A stretch of 64,000 nt of DNA from JAMBLL01 sp964460075 (lineage in GTDB: Bacteria > Actinomycetota > Acidimicrobiia > Spongiisociales > UBA5794): NCBI GenBank assembly GCA_964460075.1, contig CAYWPC010000003.1, positions 1 through 64,000 on the forward strand. The letters run 5' to 3'. Under the pieces are notes generated by a model. The model was not told the DNA's origin, made no database searches, and saw only the letters and a program-made list of their open reading frames with translations. The first letter of the stretch is position 1. Every line of letters begins with the position of its first letter. Positions 52,537 through 60,548 of this stretch are shown here, one piece after another. The position numbers and the translations under genes were made by a program.

Positions 52537-54158
52537 AACGTCCTCTCATACTTGACGATGAGCTCGATGTCGGCCTCGGAGAGCACTTGACCGAAACCGG
52601 GCATTCGACCCGATCCGAGACCGTTGATGCCGTATTTCACGCCGTTGTCGCTACCAGAGATCACGAAGGCGACCTGATCGGCGATGTCGGGAAACTGGAT
52701 TTCGGCGCGACCGTTGGTGAGCGATGGTGCCCACGCACCGGCGCCGGCACTCTGCTCGAAGGGCTGTCCTGCCGAGTATCCACCGGTGTGACACCGTGCA
52801 CAGTATGCGTTGAAGAGACCAGCACCCAACGTCGCGTCAGAGATCGAGACGCCCATTTCTGCTGCTACCGCCTCGAAATCGACCTCCCATAGGCGCTCTG
52901 AGAGCGATGTCTTGAGAAAGTCCATCCCGGATTCGAGGTTGGAGAGGAATTCAGCTTCCTTGTCCGCCGTCACGCCGAGCAACAACAGGTCCGCTCCAAG
53001 ATTCCTAAGGAGCGTCTCGGCTGTATCGAGGTCAGGCGCCGATACTCTCGTGTCTGGATCCGGGTTGGTAAAGGCGTTGGAAGGGTCGAAGCGCACGTCG
53101 TACGTCTCATTCGGCACGAAAGCATATTCGACGACGCTCTCGTCGTCACGTTCGCCCTTAGGAACTTCCGCTGTCACCGAAAGCGTTTCGAGGGCGGTCG
53201 CCGCCATCTGCGTCAGCGCCATCTCTGTCGCATCCGAGAGCCCGTCACGGTCGGTGTCGACTCCCTCGTCCCCGCACGTCGTCCCTACGAGCTCTGCCGA
53301 GGCGGCTGTACACGTCCCAGGAGACTGGAATAGGTCTTGTATGTCCCGAGAGAATGATCCGACGACGGTGAGTCGGCTCTTGGCATCCACAACCTCGTCA
53401 ATCTGAATCTGAAGCTTGTTGATGAACGACTTCGCTCGCGCCTCACCACCCTCGATCGCACTCACAGCACGTTCGGTGGCACCGTCTGACTTGGCGAATG
53501 CATCCTCCTGGCTCAGCTGGATCGACTTCAGATAGGCAATTGTCTGGTCGATTTCTTGGATGGACATAGCACCGCCACCCTCGAGACCATTGGCCGGCAT
53601 CGGCGTTCCAGCTCTTCCAAAGACGATCCAGAACCTGATCTCATCTTCGGAATACCGGAACAGGACGTCATCAAGCGAAGGAACCGCCCACACAACGTCG
53701 ACGCCCGAGCGAGCCTCGGTGAACGGCGCCGCGCCACCACCTGCGGTGGGGCCGTGACATTGAGCGCAAGCAAACCTCTCTACGCTGAACAGGTCAGCAC
53801 CGGCCGTGATGTCTCCTTCGACAATCGCCTCTGCCGCGGCCGCCTGTCTACCTGGCTCATTGAATGCATACCATGGCAAAGCGATCGCGAGGAGCACGCT
53901 GCCGAACAAGGCGGCACGCAGCACCCTCGTGAGTTTCCGATTCTCCAGTTCGTCATCAGACGCTGGAGGTGACAGGTTGACTGGAGCAGCTTCATGAGCA
54001 GCGTTCCGGCTCCTGCGCGAGCTGATAACCAGATAGGCCATCCACGACAACAACGCTACGACAACGGCCGTGAGCGCGTATATGCCGACGCCCAGATCGG
54101 TGCTGTTCGGAGGCGTCCCGCCTCCAGCGACGGTCCCTATAACCAAAGCGGTTGACAT
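52533..54158 (-). CDS. Membrane-anchored diheme cytochrome c with an inter-domain calcium-type loop
   Basis: A 541-residue protein with two N-terminal transmembrane helices (about 24-46 and 82-98) and two cytochrome c domains. Heme 1 is bound by CAQCH (131-135), with a likely Met ligand in TPMPAN; heme 2 by CARCH (453-457), with Met in GRMPGFGQ. The 250-residue linker holds DTDRDGLSD (301-309), a thrombospondin-type calcium loop. It follows Rieske and probably accepts electrons from it in place of a separate cytochrome c1. ATG 54158 is taken as start; in-frame GTG and TTG lie one and two codons upstream. Confidence 0.88.
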   Translation of the reverse strand: MSTALVIGTVAGGGTPPNSTDLGVGIYALTAVVVALLSWMAYLVISSRRSRNAAHEAAPVNLSPPASDDELENRKLTRVLRAALFGSVLLAIALPWYAFNEPGRQAAAAEAIVEGDITAGADLFSVERFACAQCHGPTAGGGAAPFTEARSGVDVVWAVPSLDDVLFRYSEDEIRFWIVFGRAGTPMPANGLEGGGAMSIQEIDQTIAYLKSIQLSQEDAFAKSDGATERAVSAIEGGEARAKSFINKLQIQIDEVVDAKSRLTVVGSFSRDIQDLFQSPGTCTAASAELVGTTCGDEGVDTDRDGLSDATEMALTQMAATALETLSVTAEVPKGERDDESVVEYAFVPNETYDVRFDPSNAFTNPDPDTRVSAPDLDTAETLLRNLGADLLLLGVTADKEAEFLSNLESGMDFLKTSLSERLWEVDFEAVAAEMGVSISDATLGAGLFNAYCARCHTGGYSAGQPFEQSAGAGAWAPSLTNGRAEIQFPDIADQVAFVISGSDNGVKYGINGLGSGRMPGFGQVLSEADIELIVKYERTL

Positions 54159-54168
54159 CACCAATGCA

Positions 54169-55035
54169 TCACCCCACGCAGAACGGGCCCTGGGGATAGG
54201 CCACGGTAAAGCTCTTCGAGCGAGGTGTTTGCACGATCGTTCCTGTATCGATTACGAGCTCCCCTGCCCCATCGATACTCACTGCGAACCTGTCGAGGTT
54301 CCTCGGCGCCGGACCGGCGGCATACTCGCCGTGGGCGTTGTATTTCGAGCCGTGACATGGGCATTCGAACCCCTGGGAAGGGATGCACTCCGGGACGCGA
54401 CATCCGAGATGCACACATCGATGCCAGAGGGCCATCAGCCCGACTCCATCGTCCTCGCCACCTACCACGACGAACGGTATGGGCTCGTACTGCGATCCCG
54501 GTAGAAGGCTCAATTCGAATGGCACGATCCACGCCTGAGCTGCGGGTATGGCCTTCGGGACGATCGTCCCCCCCTGCAGCACTTCTGCTTTGAGCGCAGC
54601 AAAGCTTCCCGCCTTGATCGGCGCACCGAACCCACCCTTCAGCTTCGGCCAGAAGAAGGCGAGGCCCGTCAGGGCGAATTGCAACATGACGAGTCCAAAG
54701 ACTGCGCCGATCGCTCGATTGAAGAACTTCCGGCGGGTAGCGCCGTACTCGACGGTTGAGATGTCGATCTTGGGGTCGTCTTCCTTGTAGGCAGCCGGTG
54801 CATCGACGAGTGTCGTGGTCCCAGCGCCACGAGACGCACGCCGACCACTCTCGGCCATGGCCTCGGCCTTGGCAGCCTTGCGTGCTCGTGCCGTGCTCCC
54901 TGCCCTCGCGCCGAGTTCGGCCTCGCTCGAAGAACCGCTCGACTCGGAACGTCCTCTCGCAACGGCGACGATGCCAATCAGGGCTAGCACGCCTGCCGAG
55001 ACGAGGATGACAATGAAGATGGTTGTACCGCTCAT
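54169..55035 (-). CDS. qcrA: Rieske iron-sulfur protein of the cytochrome bc complex
   Basis: A 288-residue protein. Cluster ligands are Cys207/His209 (CVHLGC) and Cys225/His228 (CPCHGS), and Cys212 and Cys227 form the usual disulfide. There is an N-terminal helix (about 5-26), an Ala/Arg/Ser-rich linker, and a second helix after a twin-arginine-like RRKFFNRAIG (101-110). This points to TAT-dependent topology like actinobacterial QcrA. ATG 55035 is preceded by GAGGGG. It passes electrons from menaquinol to the cytochromes c. Confidence 0.93.
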   Translation of the reverse strand: MSGTTIFIVILVSAGVLALIGIVAVARGRSESSGSSSEAELGARAGSTARARKAAKAEAMAESGRRASRGAGTTTLVDAPAAYKEDDPKIDISTVEYGATRRKFFNRAIGAVFGLVMLQFALTGLAFFWPKLKGGFGAPIKAGSFAALKAEVLQGGTIVPKAIPAAQAWIVPFELSLLPGSQYEPIPFVVVGGEDDGVGLMALWHRCVHLGCRVPECIPSQGFECPCHGSKYNAHGEYAAGPAPRNLDRFAVSIDGAGELVIDTGTIVQTPRSKSFTVAYPQGPFCVG

Positions 55036-55042
55036 GGACCCC

Positions 55043-55915
55043 TCACTCCAAAATCGACAATAGATCGTCGAAGAAAATGCCGTCGCTCCATGGGTAGGTG
55101 AAGTTGAAGCCCGGACCACGGAAGAAGGAACCGAAGATCGTGAGAACGGCTGCACCCATGAAGAACACGGTGAATATGGAGATCGCCAACTTTCGATTCG
55201 ACGGTCGAACCGAAGGGTTGCGGTCGATGTACGGAATGAATGCGAGCGCTGCCAGGCCGAATCCAGGGATGATCACACCTGCGACCTGTGGGTCGAAGTA
55301 GGCCAGGAGCTCCTGCAAACCGAGGAAGTACCACGGCGCCTTCGACGGGTTCGGTTGTTCGTTGAAGTTGGCGAATTCGAGAAGTGGCGCGTCGACAAAC
55401 GCTGAGAGCAGGAACAAGAACGCGGTTATCGCCAGCAGAGCGACGAACTCGATGGCGAGAAGGTGTGGCCAAACGTTGACCTTGTCGGCAGGCTCCTTCG
55501 TCGTTCCTTGGATTGCACCGGCTTTCACCACAGTGAGAAGACGCTGTGTGCGAACACCCGGTGGCGGTCCTGCGGGTGCAGTCGTCGAAGCCCCAGCAAC
55601 CGGTGCCTGTGTTGTATCGGCAGGTGCTGCCGCCGCGGTACGTGTGCGAATCGGTTCCGGTGAGCCATCCCTTCGTGCCCTCGCGTACATTGCACGCTCG
55701 AGGATCGGGCGTGGCACACCGTACGTGGCCGCGTCTGCGTCGAGATCACGGACGACGCTTGGGTCTCCAGACGCAGGCGCATCCGACGCGACCGTTGCGA
55801 TAGGTGCCGTCTCGACCTCGGTTTCGGCCGCGACGTCGCCACTCGCTGAGCGCCCCTGCGCTTTCGCTCTCGCCTCTGCTGCTCGCTTCAGGAGATGTTC
55901 TGGAAGTTGTGCCAC
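55043..55915 (-). CDS. Cytochrome b C-terminal (subunit IV-like) protein with an N-terminal repeat-bearing extension
   Basis: A 290-residue protein whose last 150 residues form the three-to-four-helix C-terminal half of cytochrome b, with the Qo motif region PNPSKAPWYFLGLQELLAYF. The first 120 residues are Ala-rich and polar. They contain two copies of a short motif, LPEHLLKRAAEARAKAQG (4-21) and VPRPILERAMYARARRDG (67-84), that also recurs in the monoheme cytochrome c at 59865. It is encoded seven bases before the Rieske gene. Confidence 0.92.
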   Translation of the reverse strand: MAQLPEHLLKRAAEARAKAQGRSASGDVAAETEVETAPIATVASDAPASGDPSVVRDLDADAATYGVPRPILERAMYARARRDGSPEPIRTRTAAAAPADTTQAPVAGASTTAPAGPPPGVRTQRLLTVVKAGAIQGTTKEPADKVNVWPHLLAIEFVALLAITAFLFLLSAFVDAPLLEFANFNEQPNPSKAPWYFLGLQELLAYFDPQVAGVIIPGFGLAALAFIPYIDRNPSVRPSNRKLAISIFTVFFMGAAVLTIFGSFFRGPGFNFTYPWSDGIFFDDLLSILE

Positions 55916-55924
55916 ATCGCCTCC

Positions 55925-56701
55925 TTACAGCGGTCCTGAGATGCCCCCATCTTTACGGACACGCCAAAAGTGGACGGCCATAAAGATGGTGATGATGAAC
56001 GGGAGAAACAACACATGCAATACATACCACCGAAGCAACGTGTCCGCTGAGATCAGCACGCCGCCTATCAGCGCGAAAGTCACCTGGCTCCCGAACACCG
56101 GCGTGTAGCCAGCCATGTTCGAACCGACGGTCACAGCCCACAACGCAAGCTGATCCCATGGCAACAGATAGCCGGTGAACGACAGTAGGAGTGTCAGGAG
56201 TAGCAGCACGATGCCGACGACCCAGTTGAACTCGCGTGGTGGCTTGTAGGCGCCGTGGTAGAAGACACGCGTCATGTGCAGGAACACCGTGAGCACCATG
56301 ATGTGAGCACCCCATCGGTGCATATTGCGTACGAGTTGCCCGAAGGCGACGTCTGTCGCGAGCGCCTGAAGATCGAAATAGGCCTGAGGAGATGTTGGCC
56401 GGTAGTAGAACATCAAGAAGATGCCAGTGACGGTCAGCAGGATGAACAGGAAGAAACTCAAGCCTCCGAGGCACAACGTGTAGGACAGACGCACACCGTG
56501 CCGCTTCACCTTCACTGGGTGTAGGTGATACAGGACATTGTTCATCACGACGTATGCCCGGTTGCGCGGCGAATCACCGCCATCGGAACGCATAGGTGAA
56601 CCCGGGCGGAAAATCGAATTCCACACCTGCGAGTTGCGGACATGGCTCCCCATGCCTGCGACAGCGTCCTTGACGCTCGTCCTTCCGTCTCCGTCTGCCA
56701 A
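55925..56701 (-). CDS. Cytochrome b N-terminal (b6-like) subunit
   Basis: A 258-residue four-helix protein carrying both b hemes. Heme ligands are His128 and His142 (NMHRWGAH...LHMTRVF) paired with His229 and His244 (YVLHVLF...AVHFWRVRKDGG). FTGYLLPWDQLALWA contributes to the Qo site. Together with the next gene it makes a split, b6f-like cytochrome b. The ferredoxin gene lies just upstream, 17 bases away. Confidence 0.94.
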   Translation of the reverse strand: MADGDGRTSVKDAVAGMGSHVRNSQVWNSIFRPGSPMRSDGGDSPRNRAYVVMNNVLYHLHPVKVKRHGVRLSYTLCLGGLSFFLFILLTVTGIFLMFYYRPTSPQAYFDLQALATDVAFGQLVRNMHRWGAHIMVLTVFLHMTRVFYHGAYKPPREFNWVVGIVLLLLTLLLSFTGYLLPWDQLALWAVTVGSNMAGYTPVFGSQVTFALIGGVLISADTLLRWYVLHVLFLPFIITIFMAVHFWRVRKDGGISGPL

Positions 56702-56718
56702 CCTGGCTCTCCTCGTAC

Positions 56719-57162
56719 TTACCAGCGCACGCCGTACGCGACGCCGCTCTTGGTGTCTCTGCTACCCGTGTCGTACTCCCATGGTGCTGCCTCTATTTGC
56801 TCGCCTTGGTTTGCAACCGAGCCGGCAAACTTGCCGATCGTGATGACGTTCGTCGGGCACCTGTCAACGCACAGCTTGCACCTTGTGCACTCGGTGTCGT
56901 CGATGAGGAACAACGCACCGTTCTCCTCGTTGTCATTCGGATCGTCTACCCCTATCGCCTCGGTGACGATTTCTGGCGAGAAGAAGTGGATGCACTTCCA
57001 CGGGCAGATGTCGACGCATCCTGCGCACAGGATGCATTCGGATTCGTTGATGTGAATGAACTGCTTCGGCTTGACCGCAGCCGTGAGGTATGCCGTGTCG
57101 ACAAGCGCTAGCTGGTAATCGTCGCGGATTGGGGGTGTTTCGAGCCATGCTTCCCTCGCCAT
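56719..57162 (-). CDS. 2x[4Fe-4S] ferredoxin-like subunit associated with the cytochrome bc operon
   Basis: A 147-residue protein with two [4Fe-4S] motifs, CILCAGCVDICP and CTRCKLCVDRCP, separated by an acidic insertion (IGVDDPNDNEENGALF). The N-terminal 35 and C-terminal 30 residues are polar. There is no signal or membrane helix, so it is cytoplasmic. Its place between a membrane protein and cytochrome b suggests it docks on the cytoplasmic face of the bc complex and may exchange electrons with the quinone-reducing site. The start shares a base with the upstream gene's stop. Confidence 0.9.
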   Translation of the reverse strand: MAREAWLETPPIRDDYQLALVDTAYLTAAVKPKQFIHINESECILCAGCVDICPWKCIHFFSPEIVTEAIGVDDPNDNEENGALFLIDDTECTRCKLCVDRCPTNVITIGKFAGSVANQGEQIEAAPWEYDTGSRDTKSGVAYGVRW

Positions 57163-57746
57163 CAGCGATCCGCCCTCAGCGGCCGTCCGAAGGCAGACAC
57201 AGGATCAGGTTTCGGAATCTTCGGTTGCTTTGCGCGCTCCTGCCACTTGTACATGAAGACGGGGATAGCAATCAGCATGGTCGTCGAGTAGCCGGCAGAG
57301 ATCATGTCCTTGAGGGCCGCAAACGAAACGGAGATCTCGTTGTTGAGTGTGAGGAAGGCCGGTACTGCTACGAAGGTCTTCTGAGGGGTCCACTCAAGCG
57401 TTGATTGGGTCAGCGTGAGGAACTGATTTGGGACGATCGCGAAGATGATGAACATCAGACCGACGAAGAGCAGAGCCCCAAACATGGCTCTGGCCCACGT
57501 CAGCGGACGTTGCCAAATGAACCCGTACGCCGCACCGGCCATTGCAAGCAGCACTCCACCGAGAGCGACGAGCTGGGCGAGAGCCACGATCTGCCAGCCT
57601 CGTGGGACGCCGGGGAACAGTGCACGGCCCAACGCATCGAATCGAGGAGACTCTGCCATGTGGACCACAACGGAGCCACCGACCGTGACCACGACACCGA
57701 GCACCACCAAGGCGATACCTTCAACGAGTTGCCTACGTCCGATCAC
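57162..57746 (-). CDS. Membrane protein heading the cytochrome bc operon, unknown function
   Basis: A 194-residue protein with about four helices (about 8-30, 55-75, 85-105 and 150-165) and a basic C-terminal tail. The GTG at 57746 is preceded by AGGGGAG and is preferred to ATG 57773. Its reading frame runs directly into the bc operon with a 1-base overlap to the ferredoxin gene. No heme-binding motif is visible. It may be the membrane anchor for the ferredoxin; this is inference. Confidence 0.75.
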   Translation of the reverse strand: MIGRRQLVEGIALVVLGVVVTVGGSVVVHMAESPRFDALGRALFPGVPRGWQIVALAQLVALGGVLLAMAGAAYGFIWQRPLTWARAMFGALLFVGLMFIIFAIVPNQFLTLTQSTLEWTPQKTFVAVPAFLTLNNEISVSFAALKDMISAGYSTTMLIAIPVFMYKWQERAKQPKIPKPDPVSAFGRPLRADR

Positions 57747-57937
57747 GACTCTCCCCTGTAGAGCGGCGCGCATTGTACGCCGCCCGCGTTGTCTGCGTAT
57801 TCAAGCCGGACTGGGGGTGGTTTGTCGACATCTATGTCAACAAAATTCCTACCTCGGAACTGTGCAATTCGTTCGATGCGGGACGCAATATGCGCGACTA
57901 GAGTTTCGCTCGCCAGAGCGGGGACCAGTGCAATCAC
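57743..57937 (-). CDS. Possible small ORF in the divergent gap, overlapping the operator
   Basis: A 64-residue frame from GTG 57937 ends in a GTGA overlap with the GTG of the membrane-protein gene, the same coupling used throughout the window. The predicted protein ends in a plausible soluble sequence (RIERIAQFRGRNFVDIDVDK), but it has no recognised domain and covers the strong inverted repeat at 57821-57844. The gap may therefore be purely regulatory. Protein evidence would be needed. Confidence 0.3.
   Translation of the reverse strand: MIALVPALASETLVAHIASRIERIAQFRGRNFVDIDVDKPPPVRLEYADNAGGVQCAPLYRGES
57821..57844. promoter_or_regulatory. 24-base operator-like inverted repeat between the bc operon and the CcoNO-like gene
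   Basis: TTTGTCGACATC and TATGTCAACAAA match as an inverted repeat in ten of twelve positions with no spacer. It lies midway in the 215-base divergent region, about 75 bases from one start and 120 from the other, so one regulator could control both. The TTGT...ACAA ends recall Rex boxes (TTGTGAA-n4-TTCACAA), but the spacing is four bases longer. Confidence 0.55.
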
Positions 57938-57961
57938 TCGAAGCAGGAGGACGCCACCAGC

Positions 57962-59860
57962 GTGACGGCCGATACTTCATCGAATGGGGAACAACAGTCA
58001 GCAGCAGATGAGAGCGGTGCGAGTGTCGCGCGGTCACATCTTGTTGTCGCAGCAATCATCTTCGCCGTAGGGATGATCGCGACGGCAGTCGCAGCGTTTC
58101 AGCTCGTCGTCCCGAACCTGGCATCCGGTAGCGCAGCATTGAGCTACGGAAGGCTCGCCCCAGCAAGCCGCACGCTCCTCACCTACGGCTGGGCGATCAT
58201 CGGGCTTCTCGGTCTCACGTACTACGCACTGAGCACGGTAACGGGAGAAGCCGTCCGCAACCGTGCCCTTGCACTGGTATCACTGGCCGCGATCGGTCTC
58301 GGTGCTCTCGGGGGTGCGGCCGGAATCCTCGTCGGGGACAACAGCGGAATCCTGGGTATCGAGCTTCCGATCTGGGCTCGAGTACTGATCGCAGTCGGCG
58401 CAGTACTCGCCGCCCTGTCGATCACCGCAACCGCCCGCACGAAAGGTGACCAACTCGGAGCCGCTGGATGGTATCTCACGGCAGCCCCGATCGTTCTTGC
58501 CGCGACAAGCATCGTTGGGTCCTTCCCTTCTGCCTGGGGCATTCCCGGTTCGCTGCTCGGCGGGTTCGCGAGCACAGGGCTCACGTTGTTCATCATCACG
58601 GCCTCGGTCGGCCTTCTCTACTTCGTGTTCGGAACGATCGCGGGGACCGATCTCACGGATGCTCGTCCGCTGGCCGCGCTCGGTTTCTGGTCGCTCCTGC
58701 TCACCTGGGCCTTCATGAGCGGACCTGGACTGATATTTTCTCCCGCGCCGAACTGGTTCGAGTCGATAAGCGTCGCATTCGCTATCGGTTCATTCATACC
58801 CGCGCTCGCTATCGCGACAGACATCGGCCTGATGCTCAAGGGCAGGGTGGGCGACATCGGCGACAGAGCTTCACTCGGGTATGCAACGATCGCAGCGTTC
58901 TCGCTCTTGAGCGCCACCGCCGTCAACTTTCTTGTTATCTGGCCCTCCTCGAGCAGCATCGTTCAGTTCTCCACATGGGTTCAGGGTTTGACCGTGCTCA
59001 TCGTTCTCGGTGGTGCGTCGTTCGCCATCTTTGCAGGGCACAGTGTTGCGAGCGGTGGGAGGGCTACCAACACCAGCATGCACTTCAGCTGGTCGGTGAC
59101 CGGTCTCATCGGTGCGGCGGGGGCGCTCCTCGCTGGTGGCATCGCGACTGGCTTCTCGTGGGCAGCGGGCCCAACGAGTCAGAGCTTCCCAAACTGGGGT
59201 GAGGGATGGGACATAGCGGCTGACACGGCTGCGCCGTTCCTGTGGATCGCACCAGCAGCGCTCGCCATTTTCGCACTTGCTCAGGTGATCTTCCTCGCCC
59301 GAATCAGAACAACGAACAACGAACCGCTGCAGGTCCCGAGGGAATCTGGGGCATACGACCTCGAGATGGCGACGACGACACGTCCAATCACATGGAAGCG
59401 TCTTGTTCGTGGCGTCGTCACCGTTTGGGTATTCGCTGCAGTGTTCATGCTGGCGTTCCCAATCGTTGACAGCACAGAGCGGAGCGCGACCCGTCTCGCC
59501 GACTCCGCAAGGAACTACCCACAAGGGTCGAGCGAGTTGGACGGGCGGAACGTCTACATCGCTGCCGGCTGCTCTGAGTGCCACACCCAGGTGGTTCGGC
59601 CGGTGGCTGCAGATGTCGGCCTCGGAGCGGTATCGGTCGCAGGCGACTACGCGCACGAGAATCCTGTCCTGCAGGGCGCCTTCCGTCTCGGCCCCGACCT
59701 CATGCACGTCGCAAGTCGGGAAGGATTCGACCGTATCAACATCGCGGCTCATCTCAAGAACCCGAGAGCCGCCAGGCCATGGTCGATCATGCCGTCCTAT
59801 GCGTTTCTCTCCGAAGCGGACCTCGACGCACTTGTCAGCTACATCGAGACTCTGAGGTGA
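57962..59860 (+). CDS. CcoN-CcoO-like fusion; CcoN domain without heme or copper ligands, CcoO domain with one heme c
   Basis: A 632-residue fusion. Residues 25-450 (about 12 helices) resemble cbb3-oxidase subunit CcoN: FQLVVPNL...LSYGRLAPASRTLL is homologous to the CcoN helix carrying the low-spin heme His, but that His is Ser69. Only His26, His360 and His374 occur before residue 500, so the CuB and heme b3 ligands are absent. Residues 478-632 are CcoO-like: one helix, heme c motif CSECH (537-541), RPVAADVGLGAVSVAGDYA and SIMPSY (axial Met610). GTG 57962 follows AGGAGG. It is probably a cytochrome c carrier, not an oxidase. Confidence 0.8.
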   Translation: MTADTSSNGEQQSAADESGASVARSHLVVAAIIFAVGMIATAVAAFQLVVPNLASGSAALSYGRLAPASRTLLTYGWAIIGLLGLTYYALSTVTGEAVRNRALALVSLAAIGLGALGGAAGILVGDNSGILGIELPIWARVLIAVGAVLAALSITATARTKGDQLGAAGWYLTAAPIVLAATSIVGSFPSAWGIPGSLLGGFASTGLTLFIITASVGLLYFVFGTIAGTDLTDARPLAALGFWSLLLTWAFMSGPGLIFSPAPNWFESISVAFAIGSFIPALAIATDIGLMLKGRVGDIGDRASLGYATIAAFSLLSATAVNFLVIWPSSSSIVQFSTWVQGLTVLIVLGGASFAIFAGHSVASGGRATNTSMHFSWSVTGLIGAAGALLAGGIATGFSWAAGPTSQSFPNWGEGWDIAADTAAPFLWIAPAALAIFALAQVIFLARIRTTNNEPLQVPRESGAYDLEMATTTRPITWKRLVRGVVTVWVFAAVFMLAFPIVDSTERSATRLADSARNYPQGSSELDGRNVYIAAGCSECHTQVVRPVAADVGLGAVSVAGDYAHENPVLQGAFRLGPDLMHVASREGFDRINIAAHLKNPRAARPWSIMPSYAFLSEADLDALVSYIETLR

Positions 59861-59864
59861 CACG

Positions 59865-60548
59865 ATGGACGAACTCCTCCAGAAAGTAGCCGAGATACGG
59901 GGCATGCCAGCCTCTCTCGTCGAACGTTCGGCCCAAGCGCGGGCGAAGAAGACCGACTCGACGGTTGAAGCCGTCCTCCTCGAGTGGCTCGGCGAGGCAG
60001 ATGCAGCAGCCGAGTCCGTAGCCGATCGGTCTGAGCCTGCAACCGAACCATCTGGGCCTCAACCACCGGAACAACCGTCAGAGACTCATGCACAAGAATC
60101 GGTCTCGTCCGCCGAGATCACGACCGATGAACTCGTTCAACTCGCGGCGGAAGTCAAACGCATGCCGCCGAAACTCATCCTCACATCGGCTCAGGCCAGA
60201 GCACAACACTCAGGAGCAACGCTCGAGTCCGTTCTCACGAGCTGGGCCGGCGTCGATCTTGACAAACGAGCAGCAGAGGTCGTCGTCGGTGATTCCGACG
60301 CGACGACGAACACAAGCGAATCTCGTACCGCCACCGACGTCACGTCAACTCCTGAGCCGACCCCTGAACCGAGCTCCCAACCAGCCCAGGTGACCCCGGC
60401 AGTAACGGGTGGGATGAGCATGGACGAGCTGCTCGCGAAGGTCGCAGAGGTCAAGGGCATGCCAGCACCGCTCGCCAAGCGATCGGCCGACGCCAGATCG
60501 AAGAAGACAGGTGAGAGCGTCGAGTCGGTCCTTGCCGAGTGGGCGGGG
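59865..60548 (+). repeat. Three copies of a 43-residue protein repeat (59865-59993, 60123-60251, 60420-60548)
   Basis: The consensus, written in parts, is MDELL-x-KVAE-(I/V)-KGMPA, then xLxKRSAxAR, then xKKxGxSVExVLxEWAG. Copies 1 and 3 are the most alike, and copy 2 diverges (KRMPPKLILTSAQARAQ). A shortened version, (L/V)Px-x-(I/L)L-x-RA-x-x-ARA, occurs twice in the cytochrome b C-terminal protein at 55043-55915. I do not recognise the repeat as a named domain. Confidence 0.8.
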
